Assembly: GCA_964007475.1 (NCBI GenBank)
Contig: OZ023274.1
Coordinates: 52,223,678 to 52,287,677, forward strand
Source of the DNA: Hybos culiciformis
Lineage: Eukaryota; Arthropoda; Insecta; Diptera; Hybotidae
DNA: 64,000 nucleotides
Reading direction: 5' to 3'
Translations under genes and position numbers: made by a program
Shown: positions 25,826-40,399 of the stretch, one piece after another
How positions within the stretch are numbered: the stretch's first letter is position 1
How the letters are laid out: every line of letters starts with the position of its first letter
Notes under the pieces: generated by a model
The model's database searches: none
What the model was told of the DNA's origin: nothing
Seen by the model: only the letters and a program-made list of their open reading frames with translations

Positions 25826-28800
25826 TTTACTAAAAATACTTTCTTTTTTTTTTAAATTCATACCTGGAATTTTATTTTTGCTAAAACTGATTCACGACTT
25901 TCAGAAAATTAATTTATGAACATTTCAAAATTATTTAAACTGACTTTTCTTTAATGAGTATTTTCGGTATCTATTTTATGTTTAAGTACTTTTGACAATT
26001 ATTTAGATGTGTCGTTGCTATAAAAAAAAATATGTATATAATATTGGGTTATGTATGTACTATTCTTATCACTACATTATTATAATATTAATTTAATTAA
26101 ATTGGTTTTCAGAATGCATATTGTACATACATAGTTGCAAAAAATTGTAATACATATGTAATATGTAATAGCTAAATATTTACTCTGAAAGTAGTTATTA
26201 TTCATTATTTATAATAGATTTCAATTGTTTTCAAATATAGTCACTGTACTTACTAGTTTTTAACATAATTTTTTATTTTTTTTTTTTAAATCACTACATA
26301 ATAATATTCAAAATAAAAAATATTCTTTATTCATTGATTCTAATTATTATAATATTCAAAATTAATCTGGATTAACTACATTTTTATATTGAAAAAAAAT
26401 ATTTATTATTATTATAGCAGAACAAACGAATTGAAATCAATCTGCATAATTATTATGGAATCGTGAAATTTATTTGACTATTTTTATGTTACAAAATATA
26501 TAGTATGTGTAATGTGTACCACATTTGAGAAATGGTACTCAAAATGACAATAAAATATATCATAACACATTTTTAATTTCCATATCGATTGAAAATTAGA
26601 ATTTTTTCGCATAAATTTAAAACAATTATATACGAATTTAATTTATGTGTAAATAATTATGAAATAATTAATTTTTTTATTTTATCCTGAAGATCGTTTG
26701 TTGTAAATGTTTTTTTCATAAATTTAACCACGTACCTAGATAGTACACTTCGTCTATATTGTTTTATGTTTTACACATTTATGTGACATACATTTTAGTA
26801 CATAATCTAATTAAGTTACAATTCGAACTTCTGTCATTGATAAATATTTCAAAAAAAAAATAAAAATCTACTATCAAACTTACCCCTAAGGCTTTGCCAT
26901 GCTTGCCTAAAAAAAATCCAGTTAATTTCGAAAATGTATTTAATTTAAAATTAATTTTTGAAGTAAAATATTTAAAAAAAAAATTAAAAAAAAAAAATTG
27001 AGCATAAAAATAAATTAATTTATTTATGTGATATTTGCTTGTAAGTGTTATAGTTTTTAGTTATATACACACACTATATTTTCTATTATTTTTATTTATA
27101 TATCTTATTAATATATAAGATGTAGTTTCAGTGACATTAAGAACAATATTTTTATTTTAACATAATTTCTTCACAACAAGTATACTAAAAGTATGTTCAG
27201 AAATCTACGAGTATCTCTTACAAAAGAGAAACATAATTTATCTGTACAGAAAATTAGCTAGAAATTTTAGAATTTGATTTAGATACATTGACTCAATATT
27301 CTAATATTTTTGACTACTGGTAACATTTCTTTCCTTTAATTAAACGACAATATAATAGTGATTCTCATTTAAAAATTATATTTCCCAAATAAGAATTATA
27401 TACAAAAAACCCATAAAACAGTTTCAAATACCATTGACTGAGTTTCGGGAATATTTTTATAAACAAAATGATGATAGTTTTATACTATAAAAGTCACTGG
27501 AATATTATAAAGATAGTAATTAATACACCATTTTCGATTAGAGAGACTATACAACATTGATTAACAAATTTTTTTTTTTTAAATAAATTTTATTCAAAAT
27601 AATAAATTTTATTCAAAATAATAAATTTTATTTATGTAATATAAAATAATATTAAAATTAAAAATTTATAAAATTAATAATAGTAATGTGAAAATTTTTA
27701 AAATTATTATATGTGAAAATTATATTATTCTATTGAATTAATGTATATATAAATAATATTGCATGCACATAGAAATAAATTATGTGAAAAAATGTAATTA
27801 AATAATTAATAGTAATAAAAAAAACATTTAAAAGAATAAAATGTGTTGTTTTTTTTTTTAATTTATAGGTATTATAGCTAAAATATCGCTAAAAACAATA
27901 AAAATCATTTAATTGAGTTGTTTTTAAGTTAATTAAAAGTACACCTTTGCTAGTATAAAATCGAAGTATTTACAAATATAATTTAATTTACTACAAATTA
28001 TTGAATTATAACAATTATAAAAACGTGATCTCGGAAAACTGAACAAAATGAACTTATTTCTTAATTTTATCAGCTGGAATTGTTTATGATTATTATTGTG
28101 CATGAACTAAGCTGTAAAATTGTCATTAAAAACATTTTTTGAATAACTATTTTATCATTTTTTATGTGCAATATTTCGAGGACTTATTTATCGTCCCCAT
28201 CAGCAGGCGAAAAATCAGATCTACAAAATTTACATATTTAAATATATTTATTTTATATATATTTTTGTATTTTAGAACTGAATACATACTACTTACATGA
28301 CACTACTTTTTTTTAATGTGTTTCACACTAGTATTATACATATTTTAAAATCATGTCAATAAAACTGAATTTCTTTAAAAAAAAATAAAAATTAAAAAAA
28401 TCATTAAGTGAAATTAACATATTGCAGTTAAATTTACATATTTATAACAAAAAAAAAAAGATATATTCACTCAACAATAAATCTTAAATAACAAAAGATA
28501 AAAATCAATCTCTCCAGATATACAATTTTATTTTATCATTAACACAGATCACGTATATTGCTTTTCATAAATTTATTATGATGCATTTTTATTAAAATTA
28601 CTTGAATGGTGTTACGATTTTTAATTCACAAAAAAAAAATTAAACCTGAAAGTATTTCCAATAAATTTTTAGCGCAAATAAATTTACAAAGTGGTTAAAT
28701 TTCGCTTTGTTCTGTTGAATTAATATTAAAAACATATAGGGTACATTATAAATTTAAAAATAATTGTTAAGAATTGAAAATTGAAGAACAAAAATAGGGC

Positions 28801-31439
28801 TTCATTCATACAAGTTACAATTATTGTAATGCTAGTAAACGAAAAGATATGAGATGTGTTTAAATAAAATAGTTTCGAATTTATTAAACAAGCATATTAC
28901 TAAAGTATTTACCATTATTATTTAATGATAATGCAAATAAACATTTATGTCATCCTTTTTAACATAATTATTACAATATAATAACAACTATTAAACCACG
29001 AGGGTATTTATACTGAACATATGTACTTACTTGTATATTACATATACACATATGTTATAATTTAATGTACAAAATGCATAAGTTCAATATGAGTAAGATG
29101 TATGCATAATACATAAATTATATTGAAAAATTTTATTAAATAATTTCCTGGAATCTATAAATAATCCATCAATTAAGATTTTTGGAATTAAGAAATTATT
29201 CATATTTTGAGATTTTATAATTAAAGACTATTAAAAAATGTTTACAAATCATGTTATGGTTTGTGGATGCCGGTCATGAAAATCAGAAAATGTATTCATG
29301 TGACATATTATATATGTACATAGGTTTAAATAGGGAAAAAAATTATGTACGTTATTTAAATATTTTTATCATAAAGTTTGAAATAAGCTTTTCTTTTATG
29401 TATAAAAAAGGATGATACAACATTTTAAAAAACATAATTCAGTCAACATTAATGTATAAATATTACAGGTAGGTACGTAAATTCGCCTTTTAGATGTATT
29501 TCATTTATTTATGACCTGCAAAAGATTGTTTCAAAGATCAAATTCTAGAAATTCTCCACTGCCTCACTCAAAATAACAATCTGGCTTAGAACTCATTGGC
29601 TTAGAACATTAGAATAATAAACAGCTTTTGTACATATATTATAATTTATAATAAGAACAAACCCTTTCATATTTAAGCGAACAAAAATAATTCTTACAAT
29701 AATTGAAGTCAAAATAGATTTGCGGAAAAATAAAAAACGAATCAAAATTTTATTTTTTATTTAATTTAAGAAACTTAACAATAAAAGCTTGAATATTTTT
29801 CTTCATTGAATTTTAATATATATATAAATAAACTATTTACAAAGTTGTATTTAACCTTATTACAACTGATGCTCCTCTGAACTGAAATCAACATAAACTT
29901 AAAAAAAAAAAGAAAAAGTAAATAAATCATAACACTATTTTTCTTTTTTATGTAAACGGTTTACTATAAAGTAAATATTATAGACAACTTGTTATAAACC
30001 ATCATTTTTTAACTCTTTTTTTTTTTTTTCTTCAAATTTATTCACCTAACAGAGTATATTCAACCAGTGAATTCCTTTATTGAAAAACTTTCAATTCTTC
30101 TTTTTTTTCTTCTTTTTTTTTTCTTAAACCAAATTGAATTAACTTCAAAAGTTTTTCGATAAATTTATAAAACGATTTCGCATAATTTTTTTTTCTTATA
30201 CCTCTACCTCCTAAATATTCTTTTTCCCTTCTTAGTGAATTAAAATTTCAACAATTTATCTGTTAAAAAATAAAGAATGGGTAAAATGAGAAGGCTTGAC
30301 CAAATTAAATACTTCTGCTCGAATTTGAAATTAAATTTAAATTTTAATAAGTTTAAATTTAATTTATATATATGTGTTATGAACTTTTAAAATAGATTTA
30401 TATTATATTATAAAGAGATATGTATAATACATAAATTTTATAGTTAAGGGATAATTTTATTTATTGCTCACGAACTGTGATGTTATAAATTAAAAAAAAA
30501 AATTAACACATATTTTTTTTTTTATTTTTGTTATTAATATCTTTTCTATTCCAAATGCAGGTAAAATAGTAATATAATATATTATAATCACAGACTTAAT
30601 CAAAAAAAGAGAAAAAAGGTTATCAAAAAGGAGAAGAAAAAAAAAATTTATAAAATAAAAGTCAAAAGAGTCTAAAACTAATAAATTATTTCAACATTTT
30701 TTTTTTTTTGTTTTATAGAAATTTTTATTTTTTTTTTTGTTTTTTTGCGCAGAACACACATATATATTATATTCATCATCATGAAAGATATCCAATATTC
30801 AACTCTTTCATGAGTTTCATGAAAAAATGAAAATGAAAATACGAATAATAAAAAAAAAATGCAAAAAAAAAAAAAGGAATATTATTTTCAATAATTTTAA
30901 AGGCAAAAAAAAAAAAAAAACCCCAAAATTAACTTTTAAATGGAAAGTTTATTGAATAAAAAAAAAAAGAAAAAATTCATGTTCTCAGGTGTATTGTAAC
31001 TCGTTCAATTATTTTTTTTTTTCTTTTTTTTATTTTTTACATGATTAAAAGGTTTTCACTTTCCAAACTTTTAGACATTGTTTTTTTGAAATTTTCATTG
31101 TTTTTTTTTTTTTACAGAATTTAATGGACTTTTAATTTGCAGATGAGATTTGAGATATAATGAAGTGAGAGATTATTGAATAATATTTTTCTGAAATCTT
31201 TTTTTGTATTTTATTGGAAATTTGTAATATTTCTGAAAATTGATGTACATCTGTCTGATCTGAAATGTTGATAACAGACTTTAATAACTTCGTATCGATT
31301 CTATATATTTTAATATAATAAAATCTGAAATTTGACTTACACATAGTTACTATTCTTCAGGTCACAAATTGATAAAAAATATTCAAAAGTAACAACAGAA
31401 ACATTTTTTTTAAAGTTCTTCTAATAAATAAAAAACTTT
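25826..31439. other. AT-rich intergenic block
   Basis: This block lies downstream of the VWC gene. It has very dense homopolymer tracts, especially 29990-31110 where poly-A and poly-T runs of 9-17 bases alternate. The open frame at 31132-31344 has no recognisable content. No gene is supported. Confidence 0.45.
27582..27632. repeat. 19-bp tandem repeat, about 2.7 copies
   Basis: AATAAATTTTATTCAAAAT is repeated head to tail twice and followed by a partial third unit. Confidence 0.85.
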
Positions 31440-31857
31440 TAATGTGCATGTGATCGGTAAGTTGTATTTACAATCGCAAATTTAGCTCGGTAAACGGTAT
31501 ATTACATGCGTCAATACACATGTAATTATTAAATTAAGTAAATTTTATTTACATTCCCCGTATTAAGTCACTTTTATTTATTTACTTCATTTTGAACTTT
31601 AGTTTATTTTTTGCATTGCAAATGTATTGATTGCAACTACCTCTCACATGTGCATTATAACAGTATACAAAACATGTTAATAAAATATGTTATACAGCTC
31701 GTTGTGCATATACACAACAACACATGGACACTTGTCAATATTATATCACTCGACCTAACGGTCTCCTGATATAAGTATTGACTCGTGTCTATGTGTTTTT
31801 GTGTATACACAACTCGTTGTAATAACAAATTTTCTTAACATGTGTTGTAATCTACTA
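31440..31857 (+). mobile_element. Divergent, shorter member of the hairpin-satellite repeat family
   Basis: It shares both termini with the 6931-7462 copy (start TAATG, end TAATCTACTA), the internal block TGCGTCAATACACATG near 31508 and the whole palindrome, with loop TAAC at 31756-31759. The three 31-bp tandem units are missing or decayed beyond recognition, which makes this copy 418 bp. Numerous substitutions mark it as an older or separate subfamily. Confidence 0.8.
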
Positions 31858-34800
31858 TAACGCTATAAAGCCTAAAAATGTTAGAAAATCAAATATTTCG
31901 AAAAAAAATAAAATTACGAACCAACATCCGGCCTAATTACAATTATTCTATAATAGCGAACTATCATTTATACCAAAAAAAAATAAAAGTATTCAATTTC
32001 AACTATATACTATTTATAACTTTTCTTATAAAAACAATAATAAGAAACGTTGCATTTTAAAATACGATGAAAATGAATTTGTAACATTATTTAAAATTTA
32101 AACCTCGATATAAACATTATCTTATTTATTATTAATATTGTAAATAAAAACCTTGTTAACCTCATAAATAATATACTATGAGGAATTAAATTTAAAAACA
32201 TATTTTCTATCTAATTTACTTTTATGTCATCATTTAATCTGCAATACAACACTATATATACATTTATATCTTTCTTTCTTTTACATCGTGTTTTATATTT
32301 CTTCAGATTTCAACATTATTTTAGAACTAAAAAATGCCTTAAGTTTTGTAATATATTTTTATAAAAATATAAATGAAAAATAAATGAAATAAAAAAATCA
32401 TAATTATTATTATAACGTACAATTTTTTTTTTGCTTCACAAGTAAAATAAATTTCACATAGTGAGACAAAAATTGGTAATGTATATTTTATCTAAGATAT
32501 TTGCTTAAAGATATTTAATTACATATACTTAGTAATTGTAAAATATTATTATTTTTTTTTTAATTTTAAATATCATCATAATCGTTTTAGTTTATATTTG
32601 AAACAAACAATATTATAGGTATTTTTTGGAAAAATATAATCAATTATTATAGTGTGGAAAATTGAGTAAAATACTTAATAGTATCTCATAAATAAAGTAC
32701 GGATTACGTTTTTCTCATTCCGATTTTTGAATCAGTTCGAATTGTTGATGACAATCGGGTGCTTATATATTCTTTAAGTTTGCTTCAATAAATATCTATT
32801 CTAATACACAACAAGAAAACTTTTAAAACTAATGATGGCTCTAAATTGATATAGAAGAATTTATAACAAGTTTATTCATTAAAATTTGTGAAAGTATTTT
32901 AAATTTTTCCTATATACATATACTTTTATATTATATACATACCTTCGTAAGAATATCTAATAATAATAAGATTTAACATTATAGTAAGATTTAAAATAAG
33001 AAGATTTCGAAATTTATAATAAAACTTCAAAAATATGAAAATAATATGTTTAATAATTGTATTCGAAGCCTCTAAAACCAACAAAATCATCTTGAAGTCA
33101 GATGGATTCTATCATAACAATGTTATGGATACTAACTAATACAGAGAGATCATTGATAAATAAATAATTTTTGAGGATAAAATGACTTAGTCAAATTCAC
33201 TTCGATAATTTGAACGTAATATTCTTGGAATTACATTTGGTTCTAAGTTCTAAGCTTATACCTTCGACCTACATTTTATCACTGCCACGACGTTCTTGGT
33301 TACAGAAACTATTCAGTATTCATATTTTAACTTTTTAGATTTCAGATAAGAGGTACTCAAAATCATTCTCTGGCTTCCCTAAGCAACTCCCGTGTCTTCG
33401 ACAACGAAATATTTCTCTTTAATGTTTTTAATAAAATACAAATTTAATGCCTCTGGAAAATATATAAAAATAATGTTATTGCTAAACAGATATCTTATAT
33501 TTGTTTAGTATAAAAGAATACGCTTAAAAGAGAACTTTTTGTAGTTTAATTGAATTAAGAAATATTTTCTTATCTTATTATTATTGAACTAAACTAACAT
33601 AGTTAGCTACATATGTATATTATTATTAATATATATATATTTATATTTATCAATTTTATCTATTCGTGTGTTTAGGAGCGATAAGAATTATACATTTATT
33701 ATAACTATAACTCAGTCGGTAAATATTATTATTAAAAAAGATAAAGTCAAATGATTATGAACTCATTTTCCAAATATTAATCGAATAATATTGCATAAGA
33801 GAAGAAAAAAAATTCTATTTTCTGAATTTCCGTATAATGTCTAGCTAAATATGTAGGTTCGCTAAATGGAATAAAAAAGTTATATAAATAAAGCGAATTC
33901 AACAACATAGTTTATTTTGGTGAAAAAAGTTAAACCAAATATGAATGAATATAGTCTTTACTAAACAACTGAGGAGCTTGTACTAAACCGAACTCAAAAG
34001 CTTAAGACCCGTTGCTATAATATGTTAGGTATAGCAGATAGAAAAATAGTTTGTAATTTTATTCTCATAATTTTAAGTAAATCGTATATGATTGGAACTG
34101 GAATATTTGATATTTCATGAATTAAATTATGTGCTTAAATTAAATAGATATAAACACATTCCTAAAACGAGGTCAACATTATTGCTACAAAATTATACTT
34201 TAATAAAGGTTTGAAATTAAATTGTTTTTTAATAACTCTCCCATTTTTTTTTTATTTTTTTTTTTTAGTTTAATGTGGCGCTTTTACTTTACCTCCTCCA
34301 CGCGAAAGCAAACATAATAGGTTTTATTTTATCTCACCAAAAAAAAGAAAACAAAAAAAATTTTATTACGTATGTTAATGCTTTCAATTGAACATAAACA
34401 TTTCTAAATTTTTTTATTTGAATACACACGTACATAGAGAAAATAGTCAATAAAGAAGATTGGTTTACTTTATTTGAAACATAAAAAATTAATTTCGACT
34501 AAAAGATTGATGACTTCAAAAAGGCCGGCCCCTTTAAAAAAAAACAAAAAAAGCATTTATCTTTGAAAGTCAATTTGTTGTTTTCATCTATTTAATATGC
34601 ATTTTATTACAGCGCGAGAAAAATAAACTCATTACTGAATATAATTTACATTCAAAACATGAAAAATTATGCTCATGGTTTTTCTATTTCTCATCCACCA
34701 AAATTTAGAAGTATTGAAACCATAATTTAATAATTTTTTTCTTTGATTTACCTTCTTTCAATTCTTTAATTGTATGCATATTATGTATAATTAATTGTAT

Positions 34801-37800
34801 ATAAATATATGTACTTCTAAAATAAATGTCTACAGCTAATTATTAGAAAATTGAGCTCTGTAAAATTATTAGAAATCTATTATATTCATAGCATACAGTA
34901 GAGAGATCTGAATTATTTAATTCTGTAGAGCCGTATAAGTTTCTGAAACGATCGCAGTTCTTTTGAAACCAATTAGTTTCACACAGAAATATTTAGAATA
35001 TAAAATAAAAATAAAATAAAAACATTAAAAAAGTTTTTATTGAGAATGAAAGAATCAAACTGTTTTTAATGTCATTTTATTTTACAAATTGCTGCGGGCG
35101 CCGTTTTTTTGGGTGCGATCATTCAAATAAGAAAAAAAAAACACAAAGTGATAGTGTAATGACAGAAGGCACACGCTAGAACAATTTACATAATTGCATT
35201 CAGATGCAATTCAAAATGAAAGAATTAAAGAACATGGCATTTAAGAATTTCTTAGCATTACTTAGTATTAATTTAAATTTTTATAATTAAAGACAATTTG
35301 ACTTGCTTTGCTTATTATTTTTAATATGCTGTTGATCCCTTTGAAAATTGATTTTTAAATGGTATATTTTTCAAATCAAATAAATAATTCTCAATTACTA
35401 ATTAAAATTTTAGCTAAATAGAAATTCGTTTCCATTAAAAATTTAAGTATAGACGGAAATTGAAAAATTGATTTAAAAAAGTATTTAAGAATTAAGTATA
35501 TACTTGAATTTATTAAAGCTGTTAAAATGTTTGCTGCTAATGATGTGTTAAATTTACTAACACTTTTTATAAATTGTATCCTAATTTATAATGTCAAATC
35601 ATGGAGAAGCATATTACATATTATCTAATGTAGGTGTATCAAAAGACAATGAAAAAATCTATGTTTGATTTTAATTTTGAATCTTGTCAATGTAAGGCAT
35701 CAGTTTAATCTCTACTCGTTAAATAAATTCTAAAAACATAATAAATTTTATGCGCTATATTAACAATATATATAATATATAACATCAAAAGAAAATTAAT
35801 GGTTCTTAATCATCAAGAAAATATGTTACATTACTAAATTTGTCAATATTGTGGACATTCATTAAAACAAAATAATTTATAGTCATACTCGTCATTATTC
35901 TTATTATTATTTATTAGTAAGGATTTGTGTTATTACAAAATTTTAACCATATTATAAATATCAACACTCGATTGATGATGATCTAGTAAGAGATTAAACT
36001 TAATTAATGTGTTTGCTACAATAACAATGAGCTCATAAGGTCAAATTATTCTTATATGTACAGAAAATTTACAATCAAAACATAAGTATGAAAAAAATTA
36101 AGACTTGCATTATTATACTTGTTGAACGACATAGACTCTTGTGTAAGTCAACCGTCACCGCACTGCATCGTTGAAGTAGTCAACTTATGTTAGAAATAAT
36201 AAACAAGAATAAGAAAATTTATTACCAACTGCATAGCTTTAAAAATATATAAATAAATTAGAATTATATATGAATATGTAGGTATATACATATAAATACA
36301 ACGATAATAATTAACCTATATATAATTAGTTTTGTTTTTATCATATTTAGTTTCAAAGCCACGAAATACACTTAAAATATAAGCATATAACTTTTGATAA
36401 GATATGAACTTGTTTTAAATTAAACTAAATGAATCAACAATGATATATTTACTTACTTTTTAACCCTGCAAACTATAGCACGCAAAAGTCAAGATTTCAA
36501 GAATGCATTCAATCGATTCCGGATAATGTATCGTATATATATATATATATACAGTAAGTAGTAATGTATTTATGTATTATGTTTAATTTAAATAAAATAT
36601 ATTGTAAACGACCGTTGACGCAACATTAATAAATACACACGCATATAAAATTCAAATTTTTGTTCCTTGCTTAAGATTAGGGAATACCAAGAAACCTACT
36701 ACTTGTAGGTTATAAATGTGTACATACATGTATGTATAGTATAAGAAATTTCTAAATAAATTTGTGAATTTTTGACCCACATAATTTTCTATTACAATTT
36801 ATTTTAATTTATGTATGTATGTTGTTCATAAGTACTTATATGTGGAAATGAAAATAAAAGGAAAATATTTTTTTTTGAAAGAAAACAAATTATCATATAT
36901 ATTATTTGCCCTACTTATTTATTGTAAAAAATATTTTAACTGAAAAATGACCCAAAAATTATGAAACTTGACCTGATTTAAATTTCGCGTTGGCAATTTT
37001 AAATATTTTGCTAAAATTCACCAAATATATAAAAAAAAAAACAAATTCTTGCTGGGGTAAAATATTTCAAAACATACTACAATTAATCTTTGTAAACATC
37101 TTTCGTATAATTATACATATGTATATATATGTGTATTTTCTTTCTTTTTTTTAATTTTGCGAAGCTCATCCCACATTTGAAATGTATTTCTTAAACATAA
37201 AAATTACCTAATTAAAATTTTTTCCTTACGTTTGTATGATGAAGTATGTACAAGTACACGATACGAAAATATATGTACGTATAATTTTTAACAATAAATT
37301 ATATGTTTAAATAATAATCACACGCAATCACAATAATCGTTTCATTCATTATTTTGAATTTGCGAATTTTATGTAACATATAGCTATAGTTGTATTTTTT
37401 GATTTTTCAACTTAAATTATTCAACTTTAAAAGCTTTCTATTCATTAGAAAAATATAATTAAATATATCGGGTTGAAAATGTTATTTCACTGGTTCACGC
37501 ATTTTTATTTTTAAAAACGATTTCATGTAATGATTTAAACACACATAAGACGTGCATTGATTGCCATACTACGGTTGTTAACGTGTTTGATTCCCAAATC
37601 GAGCTAAGGAATGGTATTGAAAACAAGTTGAAAAACTTTCACTATCACTAGAAACAAATAAAATAAAACAAATTTATATAAATTCTATTAAATAAAATTT
37701 TTTTTTCAATTTCTTTAGACTAAAAATATTTCGAAACTAATAACTAAAGAACCATATAAACCAGAAGAAAAAAAATATCGAACGAATTTACAAACAAGCT

Positions 37801-38302
37801 TTGGGTTTTTTTCACATCGACAAAACTATATATAATAAATTTTAAAATTTTTATGTGAACATTCAATTAAAAAAATCCATTCTACTTATAATTAAAAACT
37901 TTTTCTATTGAAATAATAATTATTTTGCTTTTTACAATGTACACAGTCATAAATATAAATATATAAATAAAAATATCTTGACCTAAGCTAATAATAAAAA
38001 TAAGCACGTTTTGGATTTTGCAAATTATAAATGTAAATATAACTGTTAATCTCCGCTCTGACCGCCCCATAAGAAGCTTTATTAATAAATTAGAAATGAT
38101 ATAATTAGAAAATAAATTAAAACTTATTAATGCAATAATTCTTATTATTATTTTCCTTATTATTATTGCAAATTTATTCCGCATTTCTATTTTTTGTTTG
38201 TGTAATGCATGCAAATTTTCTAAATTGATATTCTATGTTAACTATTTTTATTATCATTTAAAAATAATAATAATAATAAATATGACTAGGTATTGCATTT
38301 TG
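31858..38302. other. AT-rich non-coding block
   Basis: It contains TA and ATT microsatellites and isolated GC-rich spots such as 34524-34534 (GGCCGGCCCCT) and 35090-35104 (GCTGCGGGCGCCG). The 110-codon frame at 37882-38214 (-) encodes an almost purely I/F/L/K/N peptide and is judged non-coding. No gene is supported. Confidence 0.45.
36534..36551. repeat. (TA)n microsatellite
   Basis: Nine uninterrupted TA units, flanked by CG on the left and CAG on the right. Confidence 0.9.
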
Positions 38303-39315
38303 TTAACCCATTGACTTCTCTATATAAAGACTACACATAGAAATTTTTATCTGTCAAATGGTTCGACCAAAATAAATATACACTGTAGGAAAAAAACTTA
38401 TTACATTTAAAAAAAAATATAAAGACTACACATAGAAATTTTTATCTGTCAAATGGTTCGACCAAAATAAATATACACTGTAGGAAAAAAACTTATTACA
38501 TTTAAAAAAAAAATTAAAATAATTAGAAATTTTATAATATGAAGAATATAAATATTTTTAAATATTTGAATCTAAATATTTTTTAAAATGTACGAAGGTA
38601 AACTAATTTAACTTAAATCATCAGCGAAGATTGGCGGCTTTGTTATCTCAATAGTGAAAGTTCGACATACCTAAGTATCAAAATAATAATAAAAAAGTTA
38701 AAAACCTTCAAAATAAGCAATTATGAATAAAACAACATATAAACAATGAAAATAAAATATTTATTCAAATTCACAAATTAATCAAAATTATTACTAACTT
38801 AACTAATATCTTAACTAATATCAGAAATATATTAAAAATAGAAAAATAGCTAAAACAATAAAAATAAAAGTTAAGCGTAAATGTGAAAAATACATATTTT
38901 CTCTTAGAAAGACTTATTATTATACCGAGCATTAATTTCAAAAGGTTTTGTTTGTACTGTTCTGAATTAGAATTAAAAAATTAGAAAAAAAAAAAATTTG
39001 AACAGGGGTCCCCCCTATCAAATGGGTTTTAAACACTCTTCTTTTGTATTGCCTAAAATATTACGAATTTTTAGCATATTCCGTAATATTTTTGGCAATT
39101 TTTTTTTATTGAAAAATTATAAAATTTATTAATAAAAATTTATACTTACATGTCAAATTGAAATTCCTTCTTTTTCTTATAAAAAAAAAATGATTTTTAA
39201 AAATAAAAATAAATTTTTCATACAAAAATTTGATTTTTGTATGAAAAGCTTATTCGACCTTAATACATAGACAAATTTGATGTTTCGTCTTTTATATAGA
39301 GAAGTCAGTGGTTAA
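38303..39315. mobile_element. Non-autonomous TTAA-flanked element, piggyBac-like
   Basis: The left end reads TTAACCCATTGACTTCTC and continues TATATAAAGAC. The right end on the opposite strand reads TTAACCACTGACTTCTC and continues TATATAAAAGAC. This is an inverted repeat of about 28 bp with one indel, one substitution and an extra A. The outermost TTAA on both sides and the CC start fit piggyBac insertion, but the assignment rests on ends alone. The interior has no transposase. It holds a recent 95-bp tandem duplication and a small inverted pair (AAATATTACGA about 39056, CCGTAATATTTTT about 39081). Confidence 0.7.
38323..38512. repeat. 95-bp tandem duplication, two near-identical copies
   Basis: 38323-38417 is repeated at 38418-38512. 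The copies are identical except around the terminal A tract. The duplication starts inside the left inverted repeat of the TTAA element, so it probably arose after or during insertion. Confidence 0.95.
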
Positions 39316-40130
39316 CCACAGTAGATTCAAGCTAATTAATAACATTGCCCGGTTTATTTTCAATTTTAAACCCGCTGTCTATCAAAAATAAAAAAACATA
39401 TGTGCGTCTCGGGACACACGGAAGAGTGAAACTTCATGGCAAGTAGTATTTTCTGGGAAGGCTAAATAAATATTTAAAATGGCCAAGTGCATATAAGATA
39501 TGACGCCGATCGATTTTTTCGACGGCGACTAGTTGATTTTTGCCCTTTGAATGCTGCGGCCAGTCGACTTAAAATTACTTGTTTTGGGGAATTCGGCGGC
39601 TTAGAAAAAATTAAAACCCAGCGACTGCTTGTACCTTATTCGCATTCTAATTTAAATTCCAATTATATTCCGGAAAACAAATTACCGTTCGCATTACAAA
39701 ATTTGATGAGAAGTGGAATTTAAAAATTTGATGAGAAGTGGAATTTAGAAAGAGAAAAAATTTTTGTTGTTGAAAATTTTGACTTTTTATCTCACTTTTT
39801 ATCAATTTTATTTGGTTTTTTTTTTCATTTTACTCGAATTTGACAAAAAAAATTGTTGCCAACTATAATAAAATTTCAAAAAGTGAGTGAAAGTAACTAT
39901 AAATATAGAATTTTAACCCTGACAAACTAGAATATGAAAGTGGAATATACATATTCCGGAATATATTTTTATATGAAAAATCCAGTTCATTTTCCTGAAA
40001 TATTCCGGAAAACAGCATATTCCACTAATGCGAACACCATATTAGAGATAAAAGCATTTAAAAATTCTAAAATACTTTTTAAGCTCAAAAAGTTTAGTGG
40101 CATAAAATTATTTCAAAATGGCTAGATTTA
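39316..40130. other. Unusually GC-rich patch, possible decayed gene or transposon
   Basis: About 39398-39650 stands out from its surroundings (GTGCGTCTCGGGACACACGG, GACGCCGATCGA, GAATGCTGCGGCCAGTCGAC). An open frame at 39487-39723 (+) has no ATG start and ends RSGI. Its composition is protein-like (RRRLVDFCPLNAAASRLK) but unrecognised. ATTCCGGAA motifs recur at about 39667, 39954 and 40005. This may be a remnant of a mobile element or of a retrocopy. I cannot assign it. Confidence 0.3.
39698..39747. repeat. 25-bp tandem duplication
   Basis: AAAATTTGATGAGAAGTGGA and the following five bases occur at 39698 and again at 39723, exactly 25 bp apart. The duplication spans the stop codon of the unrecognised open frame. 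Confidence 0.9.
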
Positions 40131-40363
40131 TGGCAACACTGATTGCAGATGATTTCTACTATATTTTAAGCTGTAAACACAATTCCGGTTATTAGCAACA
40201 ATAATGTATGAAAAAACAGCAGCGTGGCTTAAATCATGTTTTCTTTTTGTTGCCCGAAAAGTTTAACCTAAAATAACTTTTTCAAATATGCCTGAAAAAT
40301 ATCATGTTTATTAGTACTTCTTCTGAAATGGAATTGTAATAAACATATTCCTCCTGCATTTTA

Positions 40364-40399
40364 TTAGTGTAATTTAATGTCAAAAATAAATTACACTAA
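40364..40399. repeat. Small perfect inverted repeat
   Basis: TTAGTGTAATTTA (40364-40376) pairs with TAAATTACACTAA (40387-40399) across a 10-base loop. Confidence 0.8.

Noticed and set aside
37882..38214. 110-codon frame rich in I, F, L, K and N on the - strand
   Set aside because: The composition is what AT-rich DNA yields by chance. There are no motifs, and ATT microsatellite-like codons make up part of it.
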